A program made the position numbers and the translations under genes. Below, one piece after another: positions 8,416 through 17,659 of a stretch of 64,000 nucleotides of DNA (the stretch's first letter is position 1; every line of letters starts with the position of its first letter). The notes below the pieces were generated by a model. That model did no database searches. It saw only the letters and a program-made list of their open reading frames with translations, and had not been told where the DNA came from. This stretch comes from Comamonas testosteroni (GTDB taxonomy: Bacteria; Pseudomonadota; Gammaproteobacteria; Burkholderiales; Burkholderiaceae_C): NCBI RefSeq assembly GCF_003569915.1, contig NZ_KZ984457.1, positions 31,970-95,969 on the forward strand, given 5' to 3'.

Positions 8416-9690
8416 TCAAGAGGCGCTTTGCGGCATGCCCAGCTTGAGCTCGCTGAGCATGCGCAGCAGCAGGCGGTTAAGGTCCTCGGCCTGCCACTGT
8501 TCCTGCTCGCGCAGATGCCGAATGGGCGCGGCATCCGCGCCTTCCAGCGCCTGGCTCATCTGCAGCACGGCGGCATACGGTCCGCTGCGGCTGACGATGC
8601 CGTCGAAGATGCGTTCGTTGAGCGGCGTGCGGCGCAGAATATTGGCCACCGGCTCATGCAGCAGCAGATCGAGTTGCGAAAACAGGCTGCACAGATAGAC
8701 CTCGCGCTGCAGCTCCAGACTGATGCCAGCCTCGATCAGCAGCTCGGCCAGTCTGGCGCGCATCACGATCTGCGTGCGCAGCGGAATCAGGTCCTGCTCG
8801 GTACAGGCATGGGGCAGTTGATCGGCCAGCCAGCGCTCCAGCGTGCCCAGGCCCAGCATGACCAGACCCCGGCGCAGAGAATCCACACCCCGGCGCAAGC
8901 CCAGCGCCGCCGAGTTGGTGTAGAGCATGAAGCGATAGGCCAGCACCGGGTCCGAGCCCAGAATCTGCTCCATCACATCCAGGGGCTGCTCTTTGTCGAT
9001 GGCCTTCATGAGGCGAAACAGCGCGTCGCGCGAAGGCTGGGGCTGCTGCAGGCGGTAGGCCTGCATGGTGTCCGCCACCGGCCAGCCGGCAATGGCGCCC
9101 GCCTCATGCGCGTCGAGACAGGCACGGGCCAGCTCCAGGCTCTGCAGCCCTTCATACATCTGGCCACCCAGCAGTTGCAAGGGCTGCGCTGCGAAAAAGC
9201 CGGGCGCAGATTCCTTTTCCTTCTCCGCCGCTCTGTCAGGCGCTCCTGCACGCACGGTATTGGCCATGCCAGCAGCCCCCTCGGACGGCAGGCTCAGCAG
9301 GCTGCTGGCAAAGCAGCGCGCCATATCGGCATCGGGCACATCGGCCAGCGCTCCGCCCCAGACCATCATCAGCCCGCGGGCATGGGCTTTTTGCACCAGC
9401 GCGTAAATGCCCTCGTCCTGCTGCAGCCAGTCGCCGCGCACCTCGATCCAGGGGCTGCCCCTGGGAGCCGTCTCCAGCAGGCTGCACAGCACCTGGCGCG
9501 ACTGCGGAGAAATCAGCAGCGGCGGAGCCTGGCTGCTCCAGATTTCATCGAGGCTGCGCAGCAGGTGCGCCATATCCGCCGAGGCACCAGGATCCTCATG
9601 CACATACAGTTGAATGCCAGCCAGACGTCGCGCACGACCCCATAGAGGTCGGTAACCAAGAGTCAAGGAGCTGAGGACGGACTGGACCAT
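8416..9690 (-). CDS. EAL/HDOD-type signalling protein with degenerate EAL half
   Basis: Protein of 424 residues resembling the YuxH family, in which an EAL fold precedes an HDOD domain. The C-terminal HDOD part (from about residue 210: RDALFRLMKAIDKEQPLD, ILGSDPVLAYRFMLYTNSAALGLRRGVDSLRRGLVMLG) is clear. The N-terminal half keeps the EAL-like framework but I find no EAL, DDFG or other catalytic cluster, so c-di-GMP hydrolysis is not expected. Family members often act as non-enzymatic signalling adapters. Its place between flhB and flgL suggests a role in flagellar control, which is inference. Confidence 0.75.
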   Translation of the reverse strand: MVQSVLSSLTLGYRPLWGRARRLAGIQLYVHEDPGASADMAHLLRSLDEIWSSQAPPLLISPQSRQVLCSLLETAPRGSPWIEVRGDWLQQDEGIYALVQKAHARGLMMVWGGALADVPDADMARCFASSLLSLPSEGAAGMANTVRAGAPDRAAEKEKESAPGFFAAQPLQLLGGQMYEGLQSLELARACLDAHEAGAIAGWPVADTMQAYRLQQPQPSRDALFRLMKAIDKEQPLDVMEQILGSDPVLAYRFMLYTNSAALGLRRGVDSLRRGLVMLGLGTLERWLADQLPHACTEQDLIPLRTQIVMRARLAELLIEAGISLELQREVYLCSLFSQLDLLLHEPVANILRRTPLNERIFDGIVSRSGPYAAVLQMSQALEGADAAPIRHLREQEQWQAEDLNRLLLRMLSELKLGMPQSAS

Positions 9691-9750
9691 GAAAACGCAG
9701 ACGAAAATGAGCAGGTTGGCAGCAGAAGATCAGGACAGCCCTGACCTCGA

Positions 9751-10950
9751 TCAGCTGATGTAGTTGAACAGAGAAAGCTTCTGAATCTGGGCATAGGACT
9801 GCAGTGCAGCCTGCAGGCCCACGGTCTGGGTTTCCTTTTCAGAGAGCGCGGGAATCATATCCAGATCTTCGGCTCTGGAGCGGTCAGCCTCCTGCTGCAC
9901 CGCCTGCGCCGACAGGCTGTTTTCAATGCGGTCCGCTCGGTTGAGCAGGTCGCCCGCAAAGCTGCGCACGGTCTGCATGCGGCTCATACCGGTATCGATT
10001 TCCGCCAGCCCCTTGGCAATGGCATGGGACAGAGCGCCAGAGGCGGTCGAGCCATCGGCATTGCTGCCGTTGCGCACGGCTTCGATGGCCCTGTCCATCA
10101 CGCTGAAGATGTCCGAGCGCTCGCTGGGCTTGACGGTGAACTTGTCACCCGCGGCAGGCTCGCCGGTAATGGTCAGCTTCATGCCTGCCACTTCGATGGC
10201 CTCACCGGACTTGTAGGGCTTGAATGTCGCGCCGCCGTCGATGCTGTACTGCGGCTTGCCATCGGCATCCATGGAGAACTCGACATCGACAGACGTGGTC
10301 AGCGCCGTGGCTTGTGCGGGGTCCGCAATCACCCCCACATCGGCCCAGGCCTTGCCGGTGTTGCCAGCTCCGGCCTCCACCGCCAGCACGCCATTGCCTG
10401 TGGGCACATTCATCCAGGCCGCCGCGCCGTCCAGCGAGTTGGGGATGTTGTTGTCGGCACCGCTGGTCTGTCCCGGCTGGCCCACGAAGGTATAGCCCTG
10501 TACCGGCTGCTCGGAGCTGTCGAGGCCACGGAACAGCGGCAGGCCATTGCTGTCCTTGCGGTTGGCATAGGTCATCAGTTGCTCGCGCAAGCTGGTCATC
10601 TGCGCCACCAGCGCATCACGCGATGTCTGGTTGAAGGTGCCGTTTCCGGCACTGACCAGCAGATCGCGAAAATCCTGCAGCGCCGTATTGGCCTCGTTGA
10701 GCGTCGACTCCCCGTAGGTGATCAGATTGCGCTGCGCATCCAGCGCACGCTGGTCGGATTCGGTGCGAGTGATGCGCGTGCGGGCGCGCTCGGCCTGCGC
10801 AGCTGCCACCGGGTCATCGCTGGCGCGCAGCACGCTTTTGCCCGAGGTGATCTTGTCCATCAGACCGACCAGATTGCTCTGGCGCGAGTTGATGTTGCGT
10901 ACCGAGCTGTCATACATGCTGGCCGTGCCAACGCGAGCGATATTGGTCAT
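9751..10950 (-). CDS. flgL: Flagellar hook-filament junction protein FlgL (HAP3)
   Basis: Protein of 399 residues that sits between FlgK and the filament. Flagellin-like N-terminus (RVGTASMYDSSVRNINSRQSNLVGLMDKITSGKSVLRASDDPVAAAQAE is recognisable in pieces: SGK, ASDDP) and C-terminal coiled segment ending LSLFNYIS. The middle is a variable domain of about 150 residues. It follows flgK after 20 bases. Confidence 0.95.
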   Translation of the reverse strand: MTNIARVGTASMYDSSVRNINSRQSNLVGLMDKITSGKSVLRASDDPVAAAQAERARTRITRTESDQRALDAQRNLITYGESTLNEANTALQDFRDLLVSAGNGTFNQTSRDALVAQMTSLREQLMTYANRKDSNGLPLFRGLDSSEQPVQGYTFVGQPGQTSGADNNIPNSLDGAAAWMNVPTGNGVLAVEAGAGNTGKAWADVGVIADPAQATALTTSVDVEFSMDADGKPQYSIDGGATFKPYKSGEAIEVAGMKLTITGEPAAGDKFTVKPSERSDIFSVMDRAIEAVRNGSNADGSTASGALSHAIAKGLAEIDTGMSRMQTVRSFAGDLLNRADRIENSLSAQAVQQEADRSRAEDLDMIPALSEKETQTVGLQAALQSYAQIQKLSLFNYIS

Positions 10951-10970
10951 GATTTGCTCCTGTTTCCGGA

Positions 10971-12947
10971 TCAGCGGCCCACGGCCTGGATCACGCTGTC
11001 AAAAATACCCTGCGCCACCTGCAGCATCTTGGCCGACGCCTGATAGGCCTGCTGAAACTGCAGCAGCTTGGCCGCTTCCTCGTCCAGATTCACACCCGAG
11101 ACGGATGAACGGTCCGACTCCAGATTGCTGGCAATCGTGCTGGAGAGCTTGGCCGCATAGCTGGCGCTCTGGGTGCGGGTGCCGACCTGCGCGATCAGAC
11201 TGGAGTAGCCGTCACTGAGCGTGGTGCCACCGTCAAACAGGGTCTGGTCGCGCAAATCCATGAAAGCCGTCGCATTGCCTGCATTTCGTGTATAGGCATC
11301 ACCATACTGCGGATCGAGCGCATTGCCCACCAGCACCGAGTCACCTTCGTGCGGCGTGCCGGTCAACGTAATGGACCAGCCATCGATCTCAATGGGCTGA
11401 CCCGAGACATAGGCTTGCCCGCTGACATTGCTGCTCGCATTGCTGGAGCCCGCAACCGTATAGGTCACATTGCCCTGTGCGTCCACCTGAAAGCTCAGCT
11501 TCACTCCCGCCGGCGAAGGCACGGTGAAATCGCTGGTATCGACCTTCAGCGATGAGAGCTGCATATTGCCTTTGTTGTCCTGCGACATGCCCGCCGTGAT
11601 GGGGTTGGCAGCCGCCAGATCACGCGGCGAGGACACCAGCGCCTTGAAATCATGGGCGGCATTGGCATAGGGCTGGAACAGAATGGATTCGCCCTTGGCA
11701 CCTGAGCCAGAGACATTGAACTTCAGCCCATCGACCGTCGCATTCGCGAGGTCGCCCACGCTGTTGAATTCCGTGACCTTGTTGTCCGAAAGTCGGATCA
11801 GCGACAACGCGCCGTTGTCCTTGAACAGAACCTTGTAGTCAGACGCCTGGTAGGCCGTGAAATCCAGCGGCTTTTGCGGAATGCTGGTGGAGCTCTGATC
11901 CACAAACGAAACTTGCGCCGTAACGCCAGTGATGGCGGTATGACCAGCTACCGTACTGGGAACAGTGAACAAGGCGGAGCCGCGCTTGCCATCCAGCGTC
12001 AGTCCGCTTTGCTGCTGTTCATTGAGCGCCGCACCCAGCGTCGCACTCATGCGGCCCAGCAGATTCCGGCCTTCGCTCAGATCGCTGTTCTGGAACTGCA
12101 GCAACCCGGCCAGCTCGCCCCCCCCCACCATGGAAGGCGTCAGCTCCACGGCCTGGCCGCTGCCTTGCTGAAAATACAGACTCATCTGGCCGCTGCCCGG
12201 GTATTGCAGCGACTCCTTGACGGCCAACTGCGCCGCAGTCTGCCCCATTACCAGCGGCTGGCTGCCGCCCACGAACAGTGTGATGGAGCCGTCACCCGCA
12301 TCCACCTGCGAGGTCTGCACATATTTGTTGATATCGCGCACCAGCTGATCGCGCTGATCGAGCAGATCGTTGGGTGTATGCCCCGTCGCGATGGCGCTGC
12401 TGATCTGGCCATTGAGTGCTGCAACCTGGCTGGCAAGACTGTTGACGACATTCACGTCGTTGCTCATCTGCTGCTTGGTGTTGTAGTCCAGCTCGTCGAG
12501 TTGCGACGACGCCGAGCGAAAGCGAGCCGCCAGCTCGCTCATGCGCGTGAGCACGACATTGCGCGACGTCAGATCTGTCGGCGCGCTGCTCACATCGGCA
12601 AACGCATTCATCATGTCATTGATGGCGGCTCCCAGACCACTGCTGCCACCGGCAAACACTTCCTGCATCTGATTGAGCGACTGCGAACGCGCTGCATCGG
12701 CGCTGCTGACGGCCGCTGCGGCCGCGGCCTGGCGGTTAAGCAACTCACTGAAGTTGCGCACGATGGTCGCCACATCCACGCCGTTGCCGATGTAGCCATT
12801 GCCCAGATTCTGACCTTGCGAGGTCTGAAACGCCACGGTCTGGCGCGAATAGCCCGCCGTGTTGACATTGGCGATATTGTGGCCCGTGGTCTGCAGGGCT
12901 AGCTGATTGGCCATCAGGGCGCGCGCGCCCACATTCAGAAGACTCAT
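10971..12947 (-). CDS. flgK: Flagellar hook-associated protein FlgK (HAP1)
   Basis: Junction protein of 658 residues, longer than the enterobacterial 547, with the extra length in the variable outer domain. N-terminal rod/hook signature ALQTTGHNIANVNTAGYSRQ, and C-terminal helix LDEEAAKLLQFQQAYQASAKMLQ typical of axial proteins. The start codon overlaps the flgJ stop by 4 bases. Confidence 0.97.
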   Translation of the reverse strand: MSLLNVGARALMANQLALQTTGHNIANVNTAGYSRQTVAFQTSQGQNLGNGYIGNGVDVATIVRNFSELLNRQAAAAAAVSSADAARSQSLNQMQEVFAGGSSGLGAAINDMMNAFADVSSAPTDLTSRNVVLTRMSELAARFRSASSQLDELDYNTKQQMSNDVNVVNSLASQVAALNGQISSAIATGHTPNDLLDQRDQLVRDINKYVQTSQVDAGDGSITLFVGGSQPLVMGQTAAQLAVKESLQYPGSGQMSLYFQQGSGQAVELTPSMVGGGELAGLLQFQNSDLSEGRNLLGRMSATLGAALNEQQQSGLTLDGKRGSALFTVPSTVAGHTAITGVTAQVSFVDQSSTSIPQKPLDFTAYQASDYKVLFKDNGALSLIRLSDNKVTEFNSVGDLANATVDGLKFNVSGSGAKGESILFQPYANAAHDFKALVSSPRDLAAANPITAGMSQDNKGNMQLSSLKVDTSDFTVPSPAGVKLSFQVDAQGNVTYTVAGSSNASSNVSGQAYVSGQPIEIDGWSITLTGTPHEGDSVLVGNALDPQYGDAYTRNAGNATAFMDLRDQTLFDGGTTLSDGYSSLIAQVGTRTQSASYAAKLSSTIASNLESDRSSVSGVNLDEEAAKLLQFQQAYQASAKMLQVAQGIFDSVIQAVGR

Positions 12948-13948
12948 GACTGGTTCTCGGTGATCTTGTTGATCTGGGCGGCGCGCATGTTGGCGTTGAC
13001 GCCACCTGCATTGGCGGCGGTGACCTGTGCGGCACTCTGGATGGCTCGGCTGAGCTTTTGGGCATACGCCGGGTCTGTGGCATAGCCGGCTTTTTGCAGC
13101 TCGCTGGCGTAGGCATGCGCGGAGCCGGTCTGGCTCATGGCTTTTTCATAGCGCGGGTTGGTGCCGATCAGACGTGCATAGTCTCGGAAGGACTCCTCAT
13201 ACGAGTCATAGGCGCGGAACTTGGCCGTCATCTTCTTGGGCACGCCGTTGACGTATTCGGTCGTTGTGACTTCGGCCACCTTGCCCGTCCAGCTGCCTCC
13301 GGCCTTGATGCCAAACAGGTTAAAGGAGTTGCTGCCGTCCTTGTTGCGAATCTCGCTCTTGCCCCAGCCGGTCTCATGCCCGGCCTGGCCCAGCATGTAA
13401 TTCGCAGGGATGCCGCTTTCACGAGCTACGCGCTGCGCGGCGCTGCTGTGCGCCGTCACAAAGTTGTCGCGCCCCTTGGGCGCGGGCGCATAGGCATTGA
13501 TGGATTGCGCCGCCTGCGTGCGGTTGCCGCTCCAGGCACCGGAGCTGCCCACATTGCGCCAGGCATTGCGGCTCAGGCTCAGCGTGGAGGGAACGGCAAT
13601 TTCAGCATCTTCCGCCGCTTCGACGCCCATGCTACGAGCGAGCTGTTTGGTGATGGCATCGGTCAGCCCTCCGGGCTGGCCCGCCATGGCGACCGACAGT
13701 TGCTGGTCCAGCAGATCAGTGCTCAGATTACCCTGCGCGCTGTCGAGCAGGCGAGACTTCATGGTCGCCTCGCGCATGCTCTTGATCATCTCGCGCATGA
13801 ACAGCGATTCGAGCTGCTTGGCCGTCTCGCGTGCGGCTTCAGGGCTGTTCTGACCTGCTGCAGTTTTCAGAGCATTGAGCGAGCGTGCATCCACGGCCAG
13901 CGCATTGTTTGCCGCCAATGTGGAAGATTGAGGCAGAGGAACGCTCAT
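12944..13948 (-). CDS. flgJ: Flagellar rod assembly protein and muramidase FlgJ
   Basis: Bifunctional protein of 334 residues. The N-terminal 120 residues form the rod-capping part (AKQLESLFMREMIKSMREA). From about residue 170 comes the GH73 glucosaminidase domain that opens peptidoglycan for the rod (GQAGHETGWGKSE with the catalytic Glu, NSFNLFGIKAGGSW, FRAYDSYEESFRDYARL). It overlaps flgI and flgK by 4 bases each. Confidence 0.96.
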   Translation of the reverse strand: MSVPLPQSSTLAANNALAVDARSLNALKTAAGQNSPEAARETAKQLESLFMREMIKSMREATMKSRLLDSAQGNLSTDLLDQQLSVAMAGQPGGLTDAITKQLARSMGVEAAEDAEIAVPSTLSLSRNAWRNVGSSGAWSGNRTQAAQSINAYAPAPKGRDNFVTAHSSAAQRVARESGIPANYMLGQAGHETGWGKSEIRNKDGSNSFNLFGIKAGGSWTGKVAEVTTTEYVNGVPKKMTAKFRAYDSYEESFRDYARLIGTNPRYEKAMSQTGSAHAYASELQKAGYATDPAYAQKLSRAIQSAAQVTAANAGGVNANMRAAQINKITENQS

Positions 13949-15102
13949 ATCACCTCCAGCTCGGCGTCCATCGCTCCCGCAGCCTTGATGGCCTGCAAGA
14001 TGGCCAGCAAGTCCTGAGGCGTGGCGCCCAGAGAATTCAGTGCCCGCACCACATCGGTGAGCTGTGGCGAATTGGGCATGTTGATGACCTTGCCCGGCTC
14101 CTGCTTGACCTGAATGTCGGACCTTTGCGCCACCACGGTCTGGCCTTGCGAAAACGGCGCAGGCTGGCTGATGACCGGCGTGGTGCTGATGGTGATGGAC
14201 AGATTGCCGTGCGCAATGGCGCAGGGGCCCAGCGTCACCGCCTGATTGAGCACGATGGAGCCCGTGCGTGCATTGATGACCACCTTGGCCGCGGGTTTGG
14301 AGGTCTCGATGGACATCTCCTGGATCTCGGCAATCATGCGCACGCGCGAGCCTGGGTCAATCGGCGCATTGACTTGCACCGTACGCCCATCCAGGGCCAT
14401 GGCAGTGCCTGAACCCATGCGCTGATTGATGGCGCGCACCACTTTGTCTGCCGTCTGAAAGTCAGTCTGATTGAGACCCAGAGTGATGGTGTTGCCCTGA
14501 TTGATGGGCGTAGGCACCGCACGTTCGACCTGCGCCCCCTGCGGCACGCGCCCGGCGCTCAGATGATTGACCTGCACCTTGGAGCCCCCGGCCGCGGCAC
14601 CCGCACCACCGACAACCACATTGCCCTGCGCCAGGGCGTAAATCTCGCCATCAGCTCCGCGCAGCGGTGTGGCCACCAGCGTGCCACCCTTGAGCGACTT
14701 GGCGTTCCCCATGGAGGACACATTGATGTCGATGCCCTGCCCCGGCTGCGCAAAGGCTGGCAGCTCGGCCGTGACGATGACGGCAGCCACGTTCTTGAGC
14801 TGCAGTTGCGCCGTATTACCCGTGGCGGGTAGAGCAATGCCCATCTGCTCCAGGTAATTGGCCAGAGCCTGCTTGGTATAAGGCATCTGCGTGGTCTGGT
14901 CGCCGGTGCCGTCAAGGCCAACCACCAGACCGTAGCCGGTCAACTGGTTGCTGCGCACGCCCTGAATGGCAGCGACCTCCTTGATGCGTAAGGCATGCGC
15001 AGGCAGGGTGAGCCCGCTGGCGCCGATGGCTGCCAGCACCATCAAGGCGGTGCGAGCCGGGCGCAGTGACAGGAGCGTGGACAGTAACTTCATACTGCCC
15101 AT
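13945..15102 (-). CDS. flgI: Flagellar P-ring protein FlgI
   Basis: Periplasmic P-ring subunit of 385 residues. A signal peptide ends near LTLPAHA, and the mature start LRIKEVAAIQGVRSNQLTGYGLVVGLDGTGDQ is the family hallmark. Start could be 15102 or ATG 15093 (MKLLSTLLSL), the latter giving a more standard signal peptide. flgH lies 11 bases upstream and flgJ overlaps downstream. Confidence 0.97.
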   Translation of the reverse strand: MGSMKLLSTLLSLRPARTALMVLAAIGASGLTLPAHALRIKEVAAIQGVRSNQLTGYGLVVGLDGTGDQTTQMPYTKQALANYLEQMGIALPATGNTAQLQLKNVAAVIVTAELPAFAQPGQGIDINVSSMGNAKSLKGGTLVATPLRGADGEIYALAQGNVVVGGAGAAAGGSKVQVNHLSAGRVPQGAQVERAVPTPINQGNTITLGLNQTDFQTADKVVRAINQRMGSGTAMALDGRTVQVNAPIDPGSRVRMIAEIQEMSIETSKPAAKVVINARTGSIVLNQAVTLGPCAIAHGNLSITISTTPVISQPAPFSQGQTVVAQRSDIQVKQEPGKVINMPNSPQLTDVVRALNSLGATPQDLLAILQAIKAAGAMDAELEVI

Positions 15103-15113
15103 TCTCGGAAGAA

Positions 15114-15803
15114 TCAGAACGGCATAACGTTCAAAAAGAACCGTGACAACCAGCCAATTGACTGGGCTTCGCTGGCTTGACCGCGGCCACGCGACTCGAT
15201 ACGAACATTGGCGACTTGATTGGACAGAACGTAGCTACCTGGACGCAGTGAACGCGGGTCCACCGTGCCCGTAAAGCGCAGCACATCAACGTTCTGGTTC
15301 ACGCCCACCTGCTTCTCACCGGAGACCACCAAATGTCCATTGGGCAACACTTCAACCACCGTGGTGGTCAACACGCCAACAAAGGCATTTTCATTCCTTG
15401 TAGAACCCGAGCCAGAAAAGTCGGAAGAGTTATGAACACCGGCGTTAAAGCGGTTTTTGACAGTATCTGCGGCACCGCCAGAAAACAAAGGCAGAACATC
15501 AATTCCCGCATCAAGTTTGTTGCCACGTTTAACCCCGGAATCCTGCTTCTGGGTTGCGGTCACACTTTCTTTAATCTCGATCATCACCAAATCACCCACA
15601 ATGCGCGCGCGACGGTCTTCAAAATTAGGACGATAGCGCGATGCATTGAAAAGACTGCCCGTTGCGACCTGCGCCAACGGCTCGCGCGGCTGCAAAACCG
15701 GTGGCGTGGTGGCCACAGGCATATCCACAGGTGGCGGAGCATTCGGCGAGAGTGCGCAGCCCGACAGCAGCATGGCAAGCAGAAGAAAAATACGTTGTGT
15801 CAT
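15114..15803 (-). CDS. flgH: Flagellar L-ring lipoprotein FlgH
   Basis: Outer-membrane L-ring subunit of 229 residues. The signal peptide carries a lipobox, LLSGC, with Cys16 as the lipidated residue. Typical FlgH segments follow: ASRYRPNFEDRRARIVGDLVMIEI, a serine/glycine-rich stretch, and the C-terminal VDPRSLRPGSYVLSNQVANVRIE. A gap of 162 bases with a structured repeat separates it from flgG, unlike the tight spacing of its neighbours. Confidence 0.97.
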   Translation of the reverse strand: MTQRIFLLLAMLLSGCALSPNAPPPVDMPVATTPPVLQPREPLAQVATGSLFNASRYRPNFEDRRARIVGDLVMIEIKESVTATQKQDSGVKRGNKLDAGIDVLPLFSGGAADTVKNRFNAGVHNSSDFSGSGSTRNENAFVGVLTTTVVEVLPNGHLVVSGEKQVGVNQNVDVLRFTGTVDPRSLRPGSYVLSNQVANVRIESRGRGQASEAQSIGWLSRFFLNVMPF

Positions 15804-15868
15804 GGCAGTTAAACCCGTTAAACGCAGGACATGGCCGCGACGCCGAAAACACCGACAGCCATGCCACA

Positions 15869-15955
15869 GACGCTTGGCAAGGGCCGCTCCGCAGCAAGGG
15901 CGTCGTCTTCCTCTCGCGCAGCGAGAGAGGGAGAAGCGGCAAAGCCGCTCAGTGA
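15869..15955 (-). repeat. Three-hairpin 3' element, copy 1 (after flgG)
   Basis: Read on the minus strand it starts about 11 bases after the flgG stop. Hairpin 1 pairs GCGGC with GCCGC (15936-15948, loop of three). Hairpin 2 pairs CTCTCGC with GCGAGAG (15911-15927). Hairpin 3 pairs GACGC with GCGTC at its base (15869-15904), with an inner TGCT/AGCG stem around a GCGG loop. Four more copies in the window share the plan with different bases in the stems. Confidence 0.75.
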
Positions 15956-15965
15956 GTGAATTGAT

Positions 15966-16748
15966 TCAGAGCTGCGCCAGCTTGGCCAGCATCTGATCGG
16001 AAGTCTGAATAGCCTTGGAGTTCATCTCATAGGCACGTTGGGTCTGGATCATGGTCACCAGCTCCTGCACCACGTTCACGTTCGAGGCTTCCAGATAGCC
16101 TTGCTGAATCGTCCCCAGACCATTGGTGCCGGGCGTGCCCTGCTGGGGCTGACCCGAGGCAGCAGTTTCCACATAGAGGTTCTGCCCGCGTGGTTCAAGC
16201 CCTGCCGGATTGATGAACTGACTCATCGCAATATTGCCTACCTGCTGGGGTGCAGCCTGGCCGGGCATGGTGACGCTGACTACCCCATCAGCACTGATGG
16301 ACACCTTGGTCGCGCCATTGGGAATGGTGATGCCGTTGGCCACAGGCAAACCGCTGGACGTCACCAACTGGCCCTGCGAGTCGACTTCGAAAGAGCCATC
16401 ACGCGTATAGGCAATCGTGCCGTCTGGCATGTTCACTTCAAAGAAGCCATTGCCGTTGATCGCCACATCCAGCGCATTACTAGACTGCTGCAGACTGCCT
16501 TGCAGAAAATTGCGCGACGTGGCCACAGTGCGCACACCCAGGCCCAGGTGCAGACCGGTTGGCAACTGGCTTTGCTCAGTGGTTTGCGAGCCGACCTGAC
16601 GCAGGTTCTGATAGATCAGATCCTCGAACACCGCATTGGCGCGCTTGTAGCCCGTGGTGGAAACGTTGGCCAGGTTGTGAGAGATCACGTCCAGCTGAGT
16701 CTGCTGGGCTTCCATGCCGGTCTTGGCGATGAACAGAGAATTGATCAT
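15966..16748 (-). CDS. flgG: Flagellar distal rod protein FlgG
   Basis: Axial protein of 260 residues, the standard length, forming the distal rod. N-terminus [44 protein letters not shown] is recognisable by [13 protein letters not shown], and the C-terminus ends [29 protein letters not shown]. It is followed by copy 1 of the three-hairpin element, then flgH. Confidence 0.97.
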   Translation of the reverse strand: MINSLFIAKTGMEAQQTQLDVISHNLANVSTTGYKRANAVFEDLIYQNLRQVGSQTTEQSQLPTGLHLGLGVRTVATSRNFLQGSLQQSSNALDVAINGNGFFEVNMPDGTIAYTRDGSFEVDSQGQLVTSSGLPVANGITIPNGATKVSISADGVVSVTMPGQAAPQQVGNIAMSQFINPAGLEPRGQNLYVETAASGQPQQGTPGTNGLGTIQQGYLEASNVNVVQELVTMIQTQRAYEMNSKAIQTSDQMLAKLAQL

Positions 16749-16766
16749 TGCGTGCTCCTTGGCCTA

Positions 16767-17507
16767 TCAGCCGTTCATGCTCAGCAACTGGCTGGCAGAT
16801 TTGTCATTCGTTTCAGCCGTCTGCAGCAACTTCATCTGCTGCTCGAACTGGCGCGAGGCGGCGATCATGCCGACCATGGTTTCGACGGAGTTCACGTTCG
16901 AGCCCTCAATCGAGCCGGACAGCAAACGCGCAGTTTCGTCATTGGGTAGGGCATCGCCCTGCGCAGCACGGAAAAAGCCATCATCACCACGCACCAGCGG
17001 CTCATCAACAGGAGGAGTGACCAGCTTGACGCGAGCCAGGGCCACTGGCAACTGATTGCCGGTCTTGGCAGTCAAGGTACCGTCCGACCCCAAAGAAATC
17101 GTGGATTCCGGTGGAATATCTATCGGTGTGCCGCCATCCGAAAGAACGGCTTGGCCATTGCTGTTGACCAGTTGCCCCTCAGGCGATATTTCAAATACAC
17201 CATTGCGCGTATAGGCTTCCTGTCCATCCACGCCCTGAATCGCAAACCAGGCGCGCCCCATGGCCATAGCGTCCAACGCACGACCTGTGCGCTGCGCGGG
17301 GCCGGGAGCATCCAGATAACCGGACGTGGCTTCCAGCGCGAACACACGCGTGCTGGAGCCACTACCCTGCACAGGTACGGAGCGGAAGGTGGACATCTCG
17401 GCCCGAAAACCATTGGTGCCCGCATTGGCCAGGTTATGTGCCAGCACGGCCTGACGCTGAGCCGCTGCGTTGGCCCCGGTCATGCTTGTGTAGATTATTC
17501 GATCCAT
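16767..17507 (-). CDS. flgF: Flagellar proximal rod protein FlgF
   Basis: Proximal rod subunit of 246 residues. N-terminal axial motif AVLAHNLANAGTNGFRAEMS, and C-terminal helix EGSNVNSVETMVGMIAASRQFEQQMKLLQTAE. flgG follows after 18 bases. A structured repeat separates it from flgE upstream. Confidence 0.96.
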   Translation of the reverse strand: MDRIIYTSMTGANAAAQRQAVLAHNLANAGTNGFRAEMSTFRSVPVQGSGSSTRVFALEATSGYLDAPGPAQRTGRALDAMAMGRAWFAIQGVDGQEAYTRNGVFEISPEGQLVNSNGQAVLSDGGTPIDIPPESTISLGSDGTLTAKTGNQLPVALARVKLVTPPVDEPLVRGDDGFFRAAQGDALPNDETARLLSGSIEGSNVNSVETMVGMIAASRQFEQQMKLLQTAETNDKSASQLLSMNG

Positions 17508-17576
17508 GCTGAACTCCTTCCGTCAAATCAATCGCCATTGGCGCAGCCCTTTGACACTGGCACGATCTGAGCCAGA

Positions 17577-17652
17577 GACGCCGAGCAAGGGCCGCCCCGC
17601 AGCGAGGGCGTCGTCCCCCTTTCAGGGGGAGGGCGCATAGCGCCTCAGGGGG
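17577..17652 (-). repeat. Three-hairpin 3' element, copy 2 (after flgE)
   Basis: Read on the minus strand it begins 7 bases after the flgE stop with CCCCCTGAGGCGC. Hairpin 1: GGCGC/GCGCC (17632-17644). Hairpin 2: CCCCC/GGGGG around five bases (17615-17629). Hairpin 3: GACGCC/GGCGTC at the base (17577-17612), with an inner CGCT/GGCG stem including one G-U pair. The base stem differs from the GATGCC/GGCATC of the copies at 36.4 and 62.8 kb by a compensated pair. Confidence 0.8.
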
Positions 17653-17659
17653 TTATCAA

